Assembly (NCBI RefSeq): GCF_003119195.2
Contig: NZ_CP022260.1
Coordinates: forward strand, 403,501-467,500
Reading direction: 5' to 3'
DNA: 64,000 nt
Source of the DNA: Azospirillum baldaniorum
Lineage (GTDB): Bacteria; Pseudomonadota; Alphaproteobacteria; Azospirillales; Azospirillaceae
The position numbers and the translations under genes are program-made. Below the pieces are notes generated by a model. It was not told the DNA's origin. It saw only the letters and a list, made by a program, of their open reading frames with translations, and searched no databases. This document shows, in pieces, positions 56,755 through 64,000 of the stretch. The number at the start of each line of letters is the position of its first letter. Position 1 is the first letter of the stretch.

Positions 56755-57932
56755 GCGCTCGGGTCCTTGGCTGGGGCCATTGGGGCGTCAGGGACCAATG
56801 GGGCGGCGGGTGCCGCGGGCGGGGCGGATGCCGATTGGCGTGGCGGCCGTCCCACGGACTGATACCAGGTCAGCACCCGCGCGGCGGCCACCATCACGGC
56901 GATTCCGGCGAGTGTGACCGAAAACTGGGCCAAAAGCGAGGCGGACCAGTGGTTCAGCACCGTCTGGCCGGCGAAGGACAGGAAGATGCCCAGGCAGAAG
57001 ACCTGAAGCGACTGCCGCCCGCACAGGATCACCGGCGCCAGCGCCGGCCAACGCAGCCACGCGCTGTCGAACCGCGCGATCTGAAGAACGACGTAGGCCA
57101 GCGCGCAGAAATGCGCGAGCCGCAACAGGTCGAGGTCGGTCTTGCTGATCGGGTAGAGGATATCCGCCAGCCACACCGGCATCAGCGCGGCCATCGGCGC
57201 GACCTGCCAGGAGATCACCAGCAGCAACGAGGCGAACAGATACCCTCCCGCCAGCCACAGCAGCGCCATCCGCCGCGTCGTCAGCGCGGCCGCCACCTTG
57301 GGCAACCGCTGCATGGTGGCCCCCAGCACGAACAGGAGCTGCCAGGCGAAGGGGTTGAAGAACCAGACGCCGCCGTCCGGATAGGTCGGCAGGTTCCAGT
57401 CCAGGACGCGCGCCACCGTGTAGAGCGTGACCGACCCGGCCAGCAGGGCCAGCGGCCAGCGCCGCAGCACCGGCAGCACCACCGGAAGGGACAGCAGCAG
57501 GACGATGTAGAGCGGCAGGATGTCCAGGTTGGCCGGCCGGAACTTGAGCGCCAGCGCCTGGACCAGCGACACCGCGGGATCGGCGAAGAAACCGGCGATG
57601 CCCATTTCCTCGGTGAACAGGGGGTTGTCGAAGACCCGCGCGGTGTAGGCGACCTGCGCCGTGAAGGCGATGAAGAGGAAAAGATAGGCGATGTAGAGCG
57701 TCCAGCAGCGGTCCAGCACCTTGGCCGCCGCGAACCGCCAGCCGTGCTTGTCCAGTATCCGTGAATAGACCAGCGACGATGTGTAGCCGGAAATGAAGAC
57801 GAACACCTCGGTCGCATCGCTGAGGCCGAAGTTGCGCATCGTCACCCAGGCGATCTGATTGCCCGGGATATGGTCCACGAAGATGAACCACAGGGCCAGC
57901 CCACGGAAAAAGTCCAATCGAAGATCGCGCAT
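56751..57932 (-). CDS. OpgC-family membrane acyltransferase
   Basis: A 393-residue protein with about ten membrane segments. It starts MRDLRLDFFRGLALWFIFVDHIPGN and contains LSDATEVFVFISGYTSSLVYSR, the conserved opening of OpgC proteins that succinylate osmoregulated periplasmic glucans. Later segments are NLDILPLYIVLLLSLPVVLPVLRR and RQSLQVFCLGIFLSF. With two SGNH genes in the same operon it could instead acylate a secreted polysaccharide. ATG 57932 was chosen, and an extended start at 58031 is possible. Confidence 0.82.
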   Translation of the reverse strand: MRDLRLDFFRGLALWFIFVDHIPGNQIAWVTMRNFGLSDATEVFVFISGYTSSLVYSRILDKHGWRFAAAKVLDRCWTLYIAYLFLFIAFTAQVAYTARVFDNPLFTEEMGIAGFFADPAVSLVQALALKFRPANLDILPLYIVLLLSLPVVLPVLRRWPLALLAGSVTLYTVARVLDWNLPTYPDGGVWFFNPFAWQLLFVLGATMQRLPKVAAALTTRRMALLWLAGGYLFASLLLVISWQVAPMAALMPVWLADILYPISKTDLDLLRLAHFCALAYVVLQIARFDSAWLRWPALAPVILCGRQSLQVFCLGIFLSFAGQTVLNHWSASLLAQFSVTLAGIAVMVAAARVLTWYQSVGRPPRQSASAPPAAPAAPLVPDAPMAPAKDPSA

Positions 57933-58097
57933 CCCGCCCGACGCCACCGCCTTGTCCCGCTCTGGTTTCGTGTGCGGTGCACCGTGGCACGGCGCCCCGG
58001 TCTTGGCAATCGGCGTCCCGCACAGGGCCACAGCGGCCGCATTTGGGCTTTACCGGACCCGGCGAGAAGAGGGGGGAGTCAAATTCAAGCGTCGGCT

Positions 58098-60200
58098 TCA
58101 AGCGTCGGCGTCGGCCTTGCGCACCCGCACATGGCTGTCGTGGAAGGCTGCGCCGCCGAAGGGCGCCACCGGGTCGGCGCCGGTCAGGCTGTTGATGCCG
58201 CGCCCGCCCTCGTGCGCCGCGTTGGGCCAGATCGATTCGGCGATCACCACGCCCCGCCGCACCCCGTCGAACAGCCGGGCGTGCAGGAGCACCGCGCCGC
58301 GACCGTTGGCGGCCTCCACCCGGTCCCCCTCCGCGATGCCCAGCGCCGCCGCGTCCTCGGGGTGCAGCATCAGGCTCGGCCGGCGTTCCCGCCCCGCGGA
58401 GGTCGGGGTTTCGGTGAAGCTGCTGTTCAGGAAGTTGCGGGCCGGGGCGGTGACCAGCCGGAAGGGATGCTCGTCGTCCGCCTCCTCCGTCACCGCCCAA
58501 TGGTCGGGGAAGGTCGGCATGGCTTCGACCGGGCCGAAGGTGGACGGCGCGGCGTAGGGCACCTTGGGCCAGTCCGGTTTCAGGCGGAACTTGCCGTCGG
58601 GCCAGTGGAAGCCATTCACGAAATGCGCCGTCTCGAAACCCGGCTGCACGTCGAGGAAGCGCTGGGTTTCCAGCGCCTCCAGCGTGCCGTGGCCGGACGC
58701 CCGCAGCGTGGCGTCGATCAGTTCCCGCTCGGTCATGGCGAAACCGGGGTGTGAGTCGCTGCCCAGCCGCCGCGCCAGCTCGCCGATGACGGCGTGGTTG
58801 GGCCGGCAGTCGCCGGGCGGATCGACCAGCTTGGGTCCGAGCAGGATGTGCTGGTTGCCGCCCGCCTGATAGAGGTCGTCGTGCTCCAGGAACATGGTGG
58901 CGGGCAGCACGATGTCGGCCATGCGGGCCGTCTCGGTCATGAACTGCTCGTGCACGCAGACGAACAGGTCGTCGCGGGCGAAGCCGCGGCGCACCCGCGC
59001 CTGATCGGGGGCAATGGTCACCGGGTTGGTGTTCTGGATCAGCAGCGCCGTCACCGGCGGGCCGCCGGCCAGTGCCTCCGCATCGCCCTCCAGGATGGGG
59101 CCGATCCGCGACTGGTCGAGCATGCGCACGGACGGGTCGCGCAGGTCCAGCCCTTCGATCAGCGTCTTGTTCCAGCCGTAGATGCCGCTGTTGGAATGGA
59201 AGGCGCCCCCGCCCTCGACCCTCCAGGCGCCGCTGACCACCGGGATGCAGGAGGCGGCGTGCATGTTCACCGCACCGTTGCGCGAACGGGTGAAGCCATA
59301 GCCCAACCGGAAATAGCTGCGCGGAGTCCGTCCGACCAGCCGGGCGAAGGCCTCGATCTCCGCCGCCGGCAGGCCGGTGATCGCCGCCGCCCATTCCGGC
59401 GTCCGGCTGGCGAGATGCGCCTCCAGACCGGCCGGGTCGTCGGCGTGGCTGGCGAGATAGGCGCGATCGGCCAGCCCGTCGCGGAACAGCACATGCATCA
59501 CCGCGCAGGCCAGCGCCCCGTCGCTGCCCGGACGGATCAGCAGCGGGATGTCCGCCTGCTCCATGGTCGGCGTGCGGTAGACGTCGACCACGGCGATCTT
59601 GGCGCCGCGCTCTTTGCGGGCGCGGACGGCGTGGGTCATCACGTTGACCTGGGTGGAGACGGCGTTGGTGCCCCAGATCACCACGAGGTCGGACTTGGCC
59701 ATCTCGCGCGGATCGGCCCCGGCCAGCTTTCCGGCGCCGGCCAGCCAGCCGGCCCAGGCCGGGTTGGTGCAGATGGTGGCGAAGAAGCCCGACCAGCGGC
59801 GGGCGTGGCGCAGCCGGTTGATGCCGTCGCGCTGCACCAGCCCCATGGTGCCCGCGTAATAGTAGGGCCACACCGTCTCCGGCCCGTGCCGGCGCTCCGC
59901 CTCCAGGAACTGGTCGGCGACGATATCCAGCGCCTCGTCCCAGGAGATCGGCGCGAACTGGCCGGAGCCCTTGGGGCCGATGCGGCGCAGCGGCTGGGTC
60001 AGCCGGTCGGGGTGGTGCACCCGCTCGGCATAGCGGGCGACCTTCGCGCAGATCACCCCGGCGGTGTAGCTGTTGTCGGCGGCGCCGCGGATGCGCCCGA
60101 TGCGACGCTCGTCCAGCACCTCGACCTCCAGCGCGCAGGTGGAGGGGCAATCGTGCGGGCAGGCCGATGCTTGCAGGCGGGGAGTGGTGCGGTCGGACAT
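58098..60200 (-). CDS. Molybdopterin oxidoreductase, single-subunit DMSOR family
   Basis: A 700-residue protein. The N-terminal Cys motif ACPHDCPSTC...GVICAK binds a 4Fe-4S cluster. The family core follows: RIGPKGSGQFAPISWDEALDIVADQF, GTNAVSTQVNVMTHAVRARKERGAKIAVVD, and MADIVLPATMFLEHDDLYQAGGNQHILLGPKLV. The C-terminal molydopterin-dinucleotide domain has FRLVTAPARNFLNSSFTET and LHPEDAAALGIAEGDRVEAAN. No Tat signal is seen, so it is probably cytoplasmic. Substrate not predictable. It lies 27 bp after the methyltransferase gene in the same direction. Confidence 0.9.
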   Translation of the reverse strand: MSDRTTPRLQASACPHDCPSTCALEVEVLDERRIGRIRGAADNSYTAGVICAKVARYAERVHHPDRLTQPLRRIGPKGSGQFAPISWDEALDIVADQFLEAERRHGPETVWPYYYAGTMGLVQRDGINRLRHARRWSGFFATICTNPAWAGWLAGAGKLAGADPREMAKSDLVVIWGTNAVSTQVNVMTHAVRARKERGAKIAVVDVYRTPTMEQADIPLLIRPGSDGALACAVMHVLFRDGLADRAYLASHADDPAGLEAHLASRTPEWAAAITGLPAAEIEAFARLVGRTPRSYFRLGYGFTRSRNGAVNMHAASCIPVVSGAWRVEGGGAFHSNSGIYGWNKTLIEGLDLRDPSVRMLDQSRIGPILEGDAEALAGGPPVTALLIQNTNPVTIAPDQARVRRGFARDDLFVCVHEQFMTETARMADIVLPATMFLEHDDLYQAGGNQHILLGPKLVDPPGDCRPNHAVIGELARRLGSDSHPGFAMTERELIDATLRASGHGTLEALETQRFLDVQPGFETAHFVNGFHWPDGKFRLKPDWPKVPYAAPSTFGPVEAMPTFPDHWAVTEEADDEHPFRLVTAPARNFLNSSFTETPTSAGRERRPSLMLHPEDAAALGIAEGDRVEAANGRGAVLLHARLFDGVRRGVVIAESIWPNAAHEGGRGINSLTGADPVAPFGGAAFHDSHVRVRKADADA

Positions 60201-60227
60201 GGTTCTACAGATGGGTGCGGAAGGGTG

Positions 60228-61370
60228 TCAGGGAAGGGCGGCGGTGCTGTGCAGCGTCACACGCAGGCCGCCGTGCGACACCGACGGGCCGGACGGCTGG
60301 AAGGGCAGCCCGGTCGCCTGGGCCAGCGACGCCTCGTTGGTGACGAGGCCGACCCGCCAGCCGGAAAAGCGCGACAGCAACGTCTGCCCCAGCGCGCCGT
60401 AGAGGGCGAACAGCGGCTTCTTCTCGCCGATCCGCGCGCCGTAGGGCGGGTTGACGATGACGAGGCCCGGCGGACCCTCCGGCGGCATAAGGTCGCTGAC
60501 CGCGTGCTTCTGGAAGTCCGTCAGGGCGGCGACGCCCGCCCGCTCGGCGTTGGCGCGGCTCATGGCGATGGCCCCGCCGTCGCGGTCGCTGCCGTAGAAG
60601 CGGACGGCGGGCGCGGTGCCCGGGCTCCCTGCGGAGCGCATCGCTTGCCACGCCGCGCCGTCGAAGGAGGCGAGCTGTTCAAAGGCGAAGCGGCGGCTGC
60701 GGCCGGGGTGCAAGCCGGCGGCGATCTCCGCCGCCTCGATGACGAAGGTGCCGGAGCCGCACATCGGATCGACCACCGGCTCGGTGCCGTCGAAGCCGCA
60801 ATGGTGCAGGAACAGGGCGGCCAGCGTCTCGCGCAGCGGGGCCTTGTGGATCTCCTCTTTATGGCCGCGCTTGTGCAGGGACTCGCCCGACGTGTCGACG
60901 CTGATGGTGCAGAGATCGTCGTCGATGCGGGCCTTGATGGAGACTTCGGCTTCGGCGGAGATGGGGACGCCCAGCTCCTCGGTGATGGCGCGCTCGATGC
61001 GCTGGGCGGTCGCCCCGGCGTGGTAGATGCGCGAGCCCTTGCAGGACGCCTCGACGCGGACCGGTACGTCGGGGCGCAGGACCTCGGCCCAGGGCACCCG
61101 GCGCGACCGCTTGTCGAGCTGGGCGAGGTGGAAGGCGCGGAAGGAGGCGACGCGGGCCAGCACGCGGGTCGCCCCGCGCAGTTCCAGGTTCGCCCGCCAG
61201 ACCTCCGGCCAGCCGCCGCGGACGGTGACGCCGCCCTTGATGGCGGTGGCGTCGCGGAAGCCCTTGGCCTTCACCTCCGCGCAGAGCACGGATTCCAGGC
61301 CCGGCGCGGTGACGATGAAGATTTCGAAATCGGTGCCGGTACGGTCGGCGGCGGCGGTGTCGCTGGTCAT
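60228..61370 (-). CDS. RlmL/YpsC-type RNA methyltransferase
   Basis: A 380-residue class I SAM methyltransferase for rRNA guanine-N2. It starts with a ferredoxin-like/THUMP region (FEIFIVTAPGLESVLCAEVKAKGF, then ~50-150). The Rossmann core has EPVVDPMCGSGTFVIEAAEIAAG (SAM loop), FYGSDRDGGAIAMSRANAERAGV and the NPPYG catalytic motif (IVNPPYGARIGEKK). Length and order are normal for the family. It is upstream of, and probably cotranscribed with, the molybdopterin enzyme. Confidence 0.88.
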   Translation of the reverse strand: MTSDTAAADRTGTDFEIFIVTAPGLESVLCAEVKAKGFRDATAIKGGVTVRGGWPEVWRANLELRGATRVLARVASFRAFHLAQLDKRSRRVPWAEVLRPDVPVRVEASCKGSRIYHAGATAQRIERAITEELGVPISAEAEVSIKARIDDDLCTISVDTSGESLHKRGHKEEIHKAPLRETLAALFLHHCGFDGTEPVVDPMCGSGTFVIEAAEIAAGLHPGRSRRFAFEQLASFDGAAWQAMRSAGSPGTAPAVRFYGSDRDGGAIAMSRANAERAGVAALTDFQKHAVSDLMPPEGPPGLVIVNPPYGARIGEKKPLFALYGALGQTLLSRFSGWRVGLVTNEASLAQATGLPFQPSGPSVSHGGLRVTLHSTAALP

Positions 61371-61427
61371 GGCCCCTAGATATCCCGAAGCCCCGCCGCC
61401 TTCGACATCTTTCTAACAGACGGCTCC

Positions 61428-61713
61428 CTAACAACCGGCCTTGCCGATGGCGGCGGTCAGCCGCTCCTAGCCGGCGCGGGTCAGATGCACCGGGTCCTTG
61501 TGGAGCGGGCAGGCGTCGCGCAACGGAGCGATTTGGCAAATCATTCGTCCCGACCAGAATCAGCGGGGGCCTCAACCCCATGCCTGGCCCGGAGGACTGC
61601 CGCACCCGACACAGCAGGTTTCTTATGGTGTTGCCCCCGGCCCCGAAATTCATCGGCTCCGCGCCGAGGCGCTTCCCACGGTGTCGGACATAATCCCCGC
61701 CTGAGGACAGCGG
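61428..61713 (-). pseudogene. Decayed SGNH/GDSL hydrolase remnant
   Basis: Minus-strand reading gives GDYV...RLGAEPMNFGAGGNTIRNLLCRV and PPLILVGTND, both characteristic blocks of GDSL hydrolases. A frame change near 61505-61545 follows, then the C-terminal-like DACPLHKDPVHLTRAG, an amber codon at 61467-61469 where Tyr is expected, and ERLTAAIGKAGC. Internal parts are missing, so this is a fragmentary pseudogene filling a gap otherwise empty of genes. Confidence 0.65.
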
Positions 61714-62487
61714 TCAGATGGCGGCGGCGGGAAACGCCTCCTCGCCGCTGATGCGGTGGCGGAACGCCCGGCTGAGGTCGGCGAGCAGGCGGTGCTTCCA
61801 CACCTCGAACAACGGGTCGGCGCGATCGCGCGGGCGCGGCAGCGGCGGTGTCGCGATGGTCAGCACGCGGCCCGGACGGGGCAGCATCACCACGACGCGG
61901 TCGGCCAGGACAAGCGCCTCCTCGATGTCGTGGGTGACCAGGATCAGCGTCGGGCGGTCGTAGGCCCACAAGCTGAGCAGATGATCCTGCAGGTCGTAGC
62001 GGGTCAGCGCGTCCAGCGCCGAGAAGGGCTCGTCGAGCAGCAGGACCGAGGGCCGCCCGACCAGCGCGCGGGCCAGCGCCGCGCGCTGGGCCATGCCGCC
62101 GGACAGTTCGCGCGGCCACGCCCCGGCGAAGTCGGCGAGGCCGACGCGCGCCAGCGCCTGCACCGTGCGGGCCTCCCGCTCCGCCTTCGGCAGGTGGCGG
62201 ATGCCGAAGGCGACGTTGTCGCGGATGCGCAGCCAGGGCATCAGCCGCGGCTCCTGAAAGACGAAACCGATCTCGTCGCGCGGGCCGCGGACCGGCCGGC
62301 CGTTCAGCAGGACCTCCCCGGCGGTCGGCGCCTCCAGCCCGGCGATCAGCCGCAGCAGCGTGCTCTTGCCGCAGCCGGAGCCGCCGACGACGCCGAGGAT
62401 TTCCCCCGGCGCCACCTCCAGCCCGATTCCCTCCAGCGCCAGATGGCCGTTGGGGTAGCGCTTGCTCACTCCGTCGATGCGCAGCAT
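61714..62487 (-). CDS. ssuB: ABC transporter ATPase, nitrate/sulfonate/taurine family
   Basis: A 257-residue ATPase. Walker A is VGGSGCGKSTLL (~residue 36), Q-loop FVFQEPRLMPWL, signature LSGGMAQR, Walker B VLLLDEPFSALD, and switch His in LVTHDIEEAL. It powers uptake with the permease and binding protein encoded upstream. It closely follows the permease (4-bp gap). The exact substrate in the SsuABC/TauABC family cannot be told from sequence. Confidence 0.9.
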   Translation of the reverse strand: MLRIDGVSKRYPNGHLALEGIGLEVAPGEILGVVGGSGCGKSTLLRLIAGLEAPTAGEVLLNGRPVRGPRDEIGFVFQEPRLMPWLRIRDNVAFGIRHLPKAEREARTVQALARVGLADFAGAWPRELSGGMAQRAALARALVGRPSVLLLDEPFSALDALTRYDLQDHLLSLWAYDRPTLILVTHDIEEALVLADRVVVMLPRPGRVLTIATPPLPRPRDRADPLFEVWKHRLLADLSRAFRHRISGEEAFPAAAI

Positions 62488-62491
62488 CGGC

Positions 62492-63340
62492 TCAACCCTC
62501 CGGCTTGAAGGAATCCTGCCAGCGCAGGAGCGGGCGGGACAGGGCGGCCAGCAGCCCGTCGGTCAGCTTGCCAAACACCGCGAAGGCGACGATGGAGGCG
62601 AGGATGGTCGCCGGCTGGCCGGTCATCTGCCCGTCGGTCAGCAGGAAACCCAGCCCCTCGCTGGCCCCCATGAACTCCGCCGCCACCACGAACATCCAGC
62701 CGAGCCCCAGCCCGGCGCGCAGCGCCAGCGCATAGGCGGGCAGGGTCGCCGGCAGCAGGATGCACCACACCAGCGCCGGCCCCGACAGGCGGAAGATGCG
62801 CCCGACCTCCACCAGCTTGCGGTCCACGTCCAGGATGGCGCCGGACAGCGCCAGATAGATGGGAAAGAAGACCCCGACCGCGATCAGGATGACCTTCGAC
62901 GTCTCGAAGATGCCGAACCACAGGATGAACAGCGGCACCCAGGCGATCGACGGGATGGAGCGCAGCGCCTGCAGGGTGGGGTCAAGCAGGCGGCGCGCCC
63001 AGCTCAGATAGCCGGTGAGCGCCCCCAGCACCGTCCCCGCCAGCACCCCGAACAGGAAGCCCAGCCCCACCCGGCCCAGCGTCGCCAGCACATGGGTGAT
63101 CAGGTCGCCGGACCGCCACAGGCCCCACAGGGTGGACAGGATGCGGCTGGGCGGCGGCAGCAGGCGCCCATTGGCCCAGCCCTGCGCCACCGCGACCTCC
63201 CAGCCGAGCGCCAGGGCCAGCGGGACGATCAGGCCGGCCAGCCAGTCCAGCCAGCGGCGGCGCGGCGCTGGACCGGATGCCTCCGGAAGGGAAACGGCGC
63301 CCGATTCTTGCCGGTCCAGCGCCGGTTCGATGACGGCCAC
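62492..63340 (-). CDS. ssuC: ABC transporter permease, nitrate/sulfonate/taurine family
   Basis: A 282-residue inner-membrane permease with about six segments. Family markers are LLPPPSRILSTLWGLWRSGDLITHVLATLGRVGLGF and LRSIPSIAWVPLFILWFG, with the EAA-type loop near GWMFVVAAEFMGASEGLGF. It forms the translocation pore with SsuB. It lies 12 bp after the binding-protein gene. Confidence 0.9.
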   Translation of the reverse strand: MAVIEPALDRQESGAVSLPEASGPAPRRRWLDWLAGLIVPLALALGWEVAVAQGWANGRLLPPPSRILSTLWGLWRSGDLITHVLATLGRVGLGFLFGVLAGTVLGALTGYLSWARRLLDPTLQALRSIPSIAWVPLFILWFGIFETSKVILIAVGVFFPIYLALSGAILDVDRKLVEVGRIFRLSGPALVWCILLPATLPAYALALRAGLGLGWMFVVAAEFMGASEGLGFLLTDGQMTGQPATILASIVAFAVFGKLTDGLLAALSRPLLRWQDSFKPEG

Positions 63341-63352
63341 GGAACCGCCCCC

Positions 63353-64000
63353 TTACTGCGTCAGCGCCTTGGAGAAGGACGGGTCGATCAGCGCCGCGAC
63401 CGCCCCCTTCACGTCCACGTCGGCGCCCAGCACGCCGCTCTCCTGAAGGGCGAGGCCGGCCTGGAGGATGGTGTCGGCCTGCTCCGCGCCGATGGCGCTG
63501 TGGCTGAGGTCGGTGCGTTCCAACTGGCGGGCGGCCACCGGCTCCGACAGTTTCGCCGCGGTGGCGATGGTCGTCTTCAGCTCCGCCGGGTTGGCGAGCG
63601 CGTGGGCGCGGGCCTTCTCATAGGCGCGCAGGACGCGGGCGACCAACTCCGGCTGCTGTGTGGCGAACTCCTCCCGCACGTTCAGCACGCCCCAGCTGTT
63701 GGCGGCGGCGTTGCGGTAGAACAGCGTGGCGCCGTTGTCGATCTCCGCCTGGGCCATCAGCGGGTCGAGCCCCGCCCAGGCGTCCACATCGCCCTTCTCC
63801 AGCGCCAAGCGGCCGTCCTGGTGCTGCAGCAGGACCAGCTTGATGTCCTTGTCGATCAGCTTGTGCCGGGCGAGCGTGCGGACCAGGAAGATGTGCGGGT
63901 CGGTGCCGCGGGTGACGGCGACGCGCTTGCCCTTCAGGTCCTCGACCTTCGTGATGGCGCTGTTCGGGCCGGTGACCAGGGCGGTCCATTCCGGCTTTGA
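63353..64000 (-). CDS. ssuA: ABC transporter substrate-binding protein, partial
   Basis: The C-terminal 215 residues of a periplasmic binding protein; the N-terminus lies beyond the window. The second lobe is recognisable: VEDLKGKRVAVTRGTDPHIFLVRTLARHKL, LLQHQDGRLALEKGDVDAWAGLDPLMAQAE and SWGVLNVREEFATQQPELVARVL, typical of sulfonate/taurine/nitrate-binding proteins. The frame is open to position 64000. Confidence 0.9.
   Translation of the reverse strand, partial: SKPEWTALVTGPNSAITKVEDLKGKRVAVTRGTDPHIFLVRTLARHKLIDKDIKLVLLQHQDGRLALEKGDVDAWAGLDPLMAQAEIDNGATLFYRNAAANSWGVLNVREEFATQQPELVARVLRAYEKARAHALANPAELKTTIATAAKLSEPVAARQLERTDLSHSAIGAEQADTILQAGLALQESGVLGADVDVKGAVAALIDPSFSKALTQ

Noticed and set aside
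56788..60150. 1120-codon minus-strand frame spanning two genes, and an 861-codon plus-strand frame at 58794-61379
   Set aside because: Both are out-of-frame readings of the OpgC, molybdopterin and methyltransferase genes, Arg/Ala-rich without structure.
1..64000. tRNA, rRNA or riboswitch genes
   Set aside because: No cloverleaf with TTCGA-type arm and CCA-adjacent stem, no rRNA signature and no known riboswitch core were seen by eye. A tRNAscan/Infernal run would be decisive.

Overview
The window is high-GC bacterial DNA carrying a complete-looking temperate siphophage. The host genes (CtaG, an OpgC-type acyltransferase, a LutABC/L-lactate permease locus and a group III truncated haemoglobin) and the base composition fit an alphaproteobacterium of the Rhodospirillales, most likely Azospirillum or a close relative. 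That placement is inference from gene content, not from a database search.

Left host flank (1-848): the end of a lipoprotein gene, then the convergent group III truncated haemoglobin gene (488-931, minus). A 55-bp perfect direct repeat at 849-903 and 44940-44994 brackets a 44,091-bp prophage integrated inside the haemoglobin gene. The haemoglobin body is on the left. Its original first ~30 codons are stranded on the right, and prophage DNA supplies a new in-frame start codon.

Prophage (849-44994): a minus-strand HTH protein near attL, small unknown genes, a GIY-YIG nuclease, and a primase-polymerase/SF3 helicase pair followed by TGTCCGG iterons that probably mark the origin. Next come a serine-recombinase/membrane-protein cargo cassette and small early genes. 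The late region follows: large terminase, portal, Mu-F-like head protein, scaffold, capsid, connectors, tail tube, a tail chaperone pair joined by a -1 frameshift, tape measure, and lambda M-, L-, I/J-like tail-tip proteins. The tip genes are heavily remodelled: LamG and six Ig-like repeats are fused to gpL, and the gpJ homologue is split by a beta-propeller gene. Fibre and propeller genes come last. A minus-strand cluster of five unknown genes and a tyrosine integrase end at attR. I recognised no CI-type repressor, excisionase, endolysin or clear small terminase.

The most unusual feature is the heptamer TAAATAC. I found 14 exact copies and 2 one-base variants, all on the plus strand and all inside the prophage. 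Most lie 20-60 bp upstream of a gene start, and four lie inside late genes just ahead of the next gene. It resembles the T4-type late-promoter element. At several copies a hairpin that would mask the next ribosome binding site has its 5' arm exactly at the motif.

Right host flank (44995-64000): a minus-strand lactate operon (L-lactate permease, FAD/Fe-S D-lactate dehydrogenase, lutA, lutB, lutC) with a divergent FCD-type regulator and candidate operators. It is followed by CtaG, a three-gene OpgC-SGNH-SGNH operon, a molybdopterin oxidoreductase with an upstream rRNA methyltransferase-like gene, a decayed SGNH hydrolase pseudogene, and an SsuB-SsuC-SsuA-type ABC transporter that runs off the window edge.
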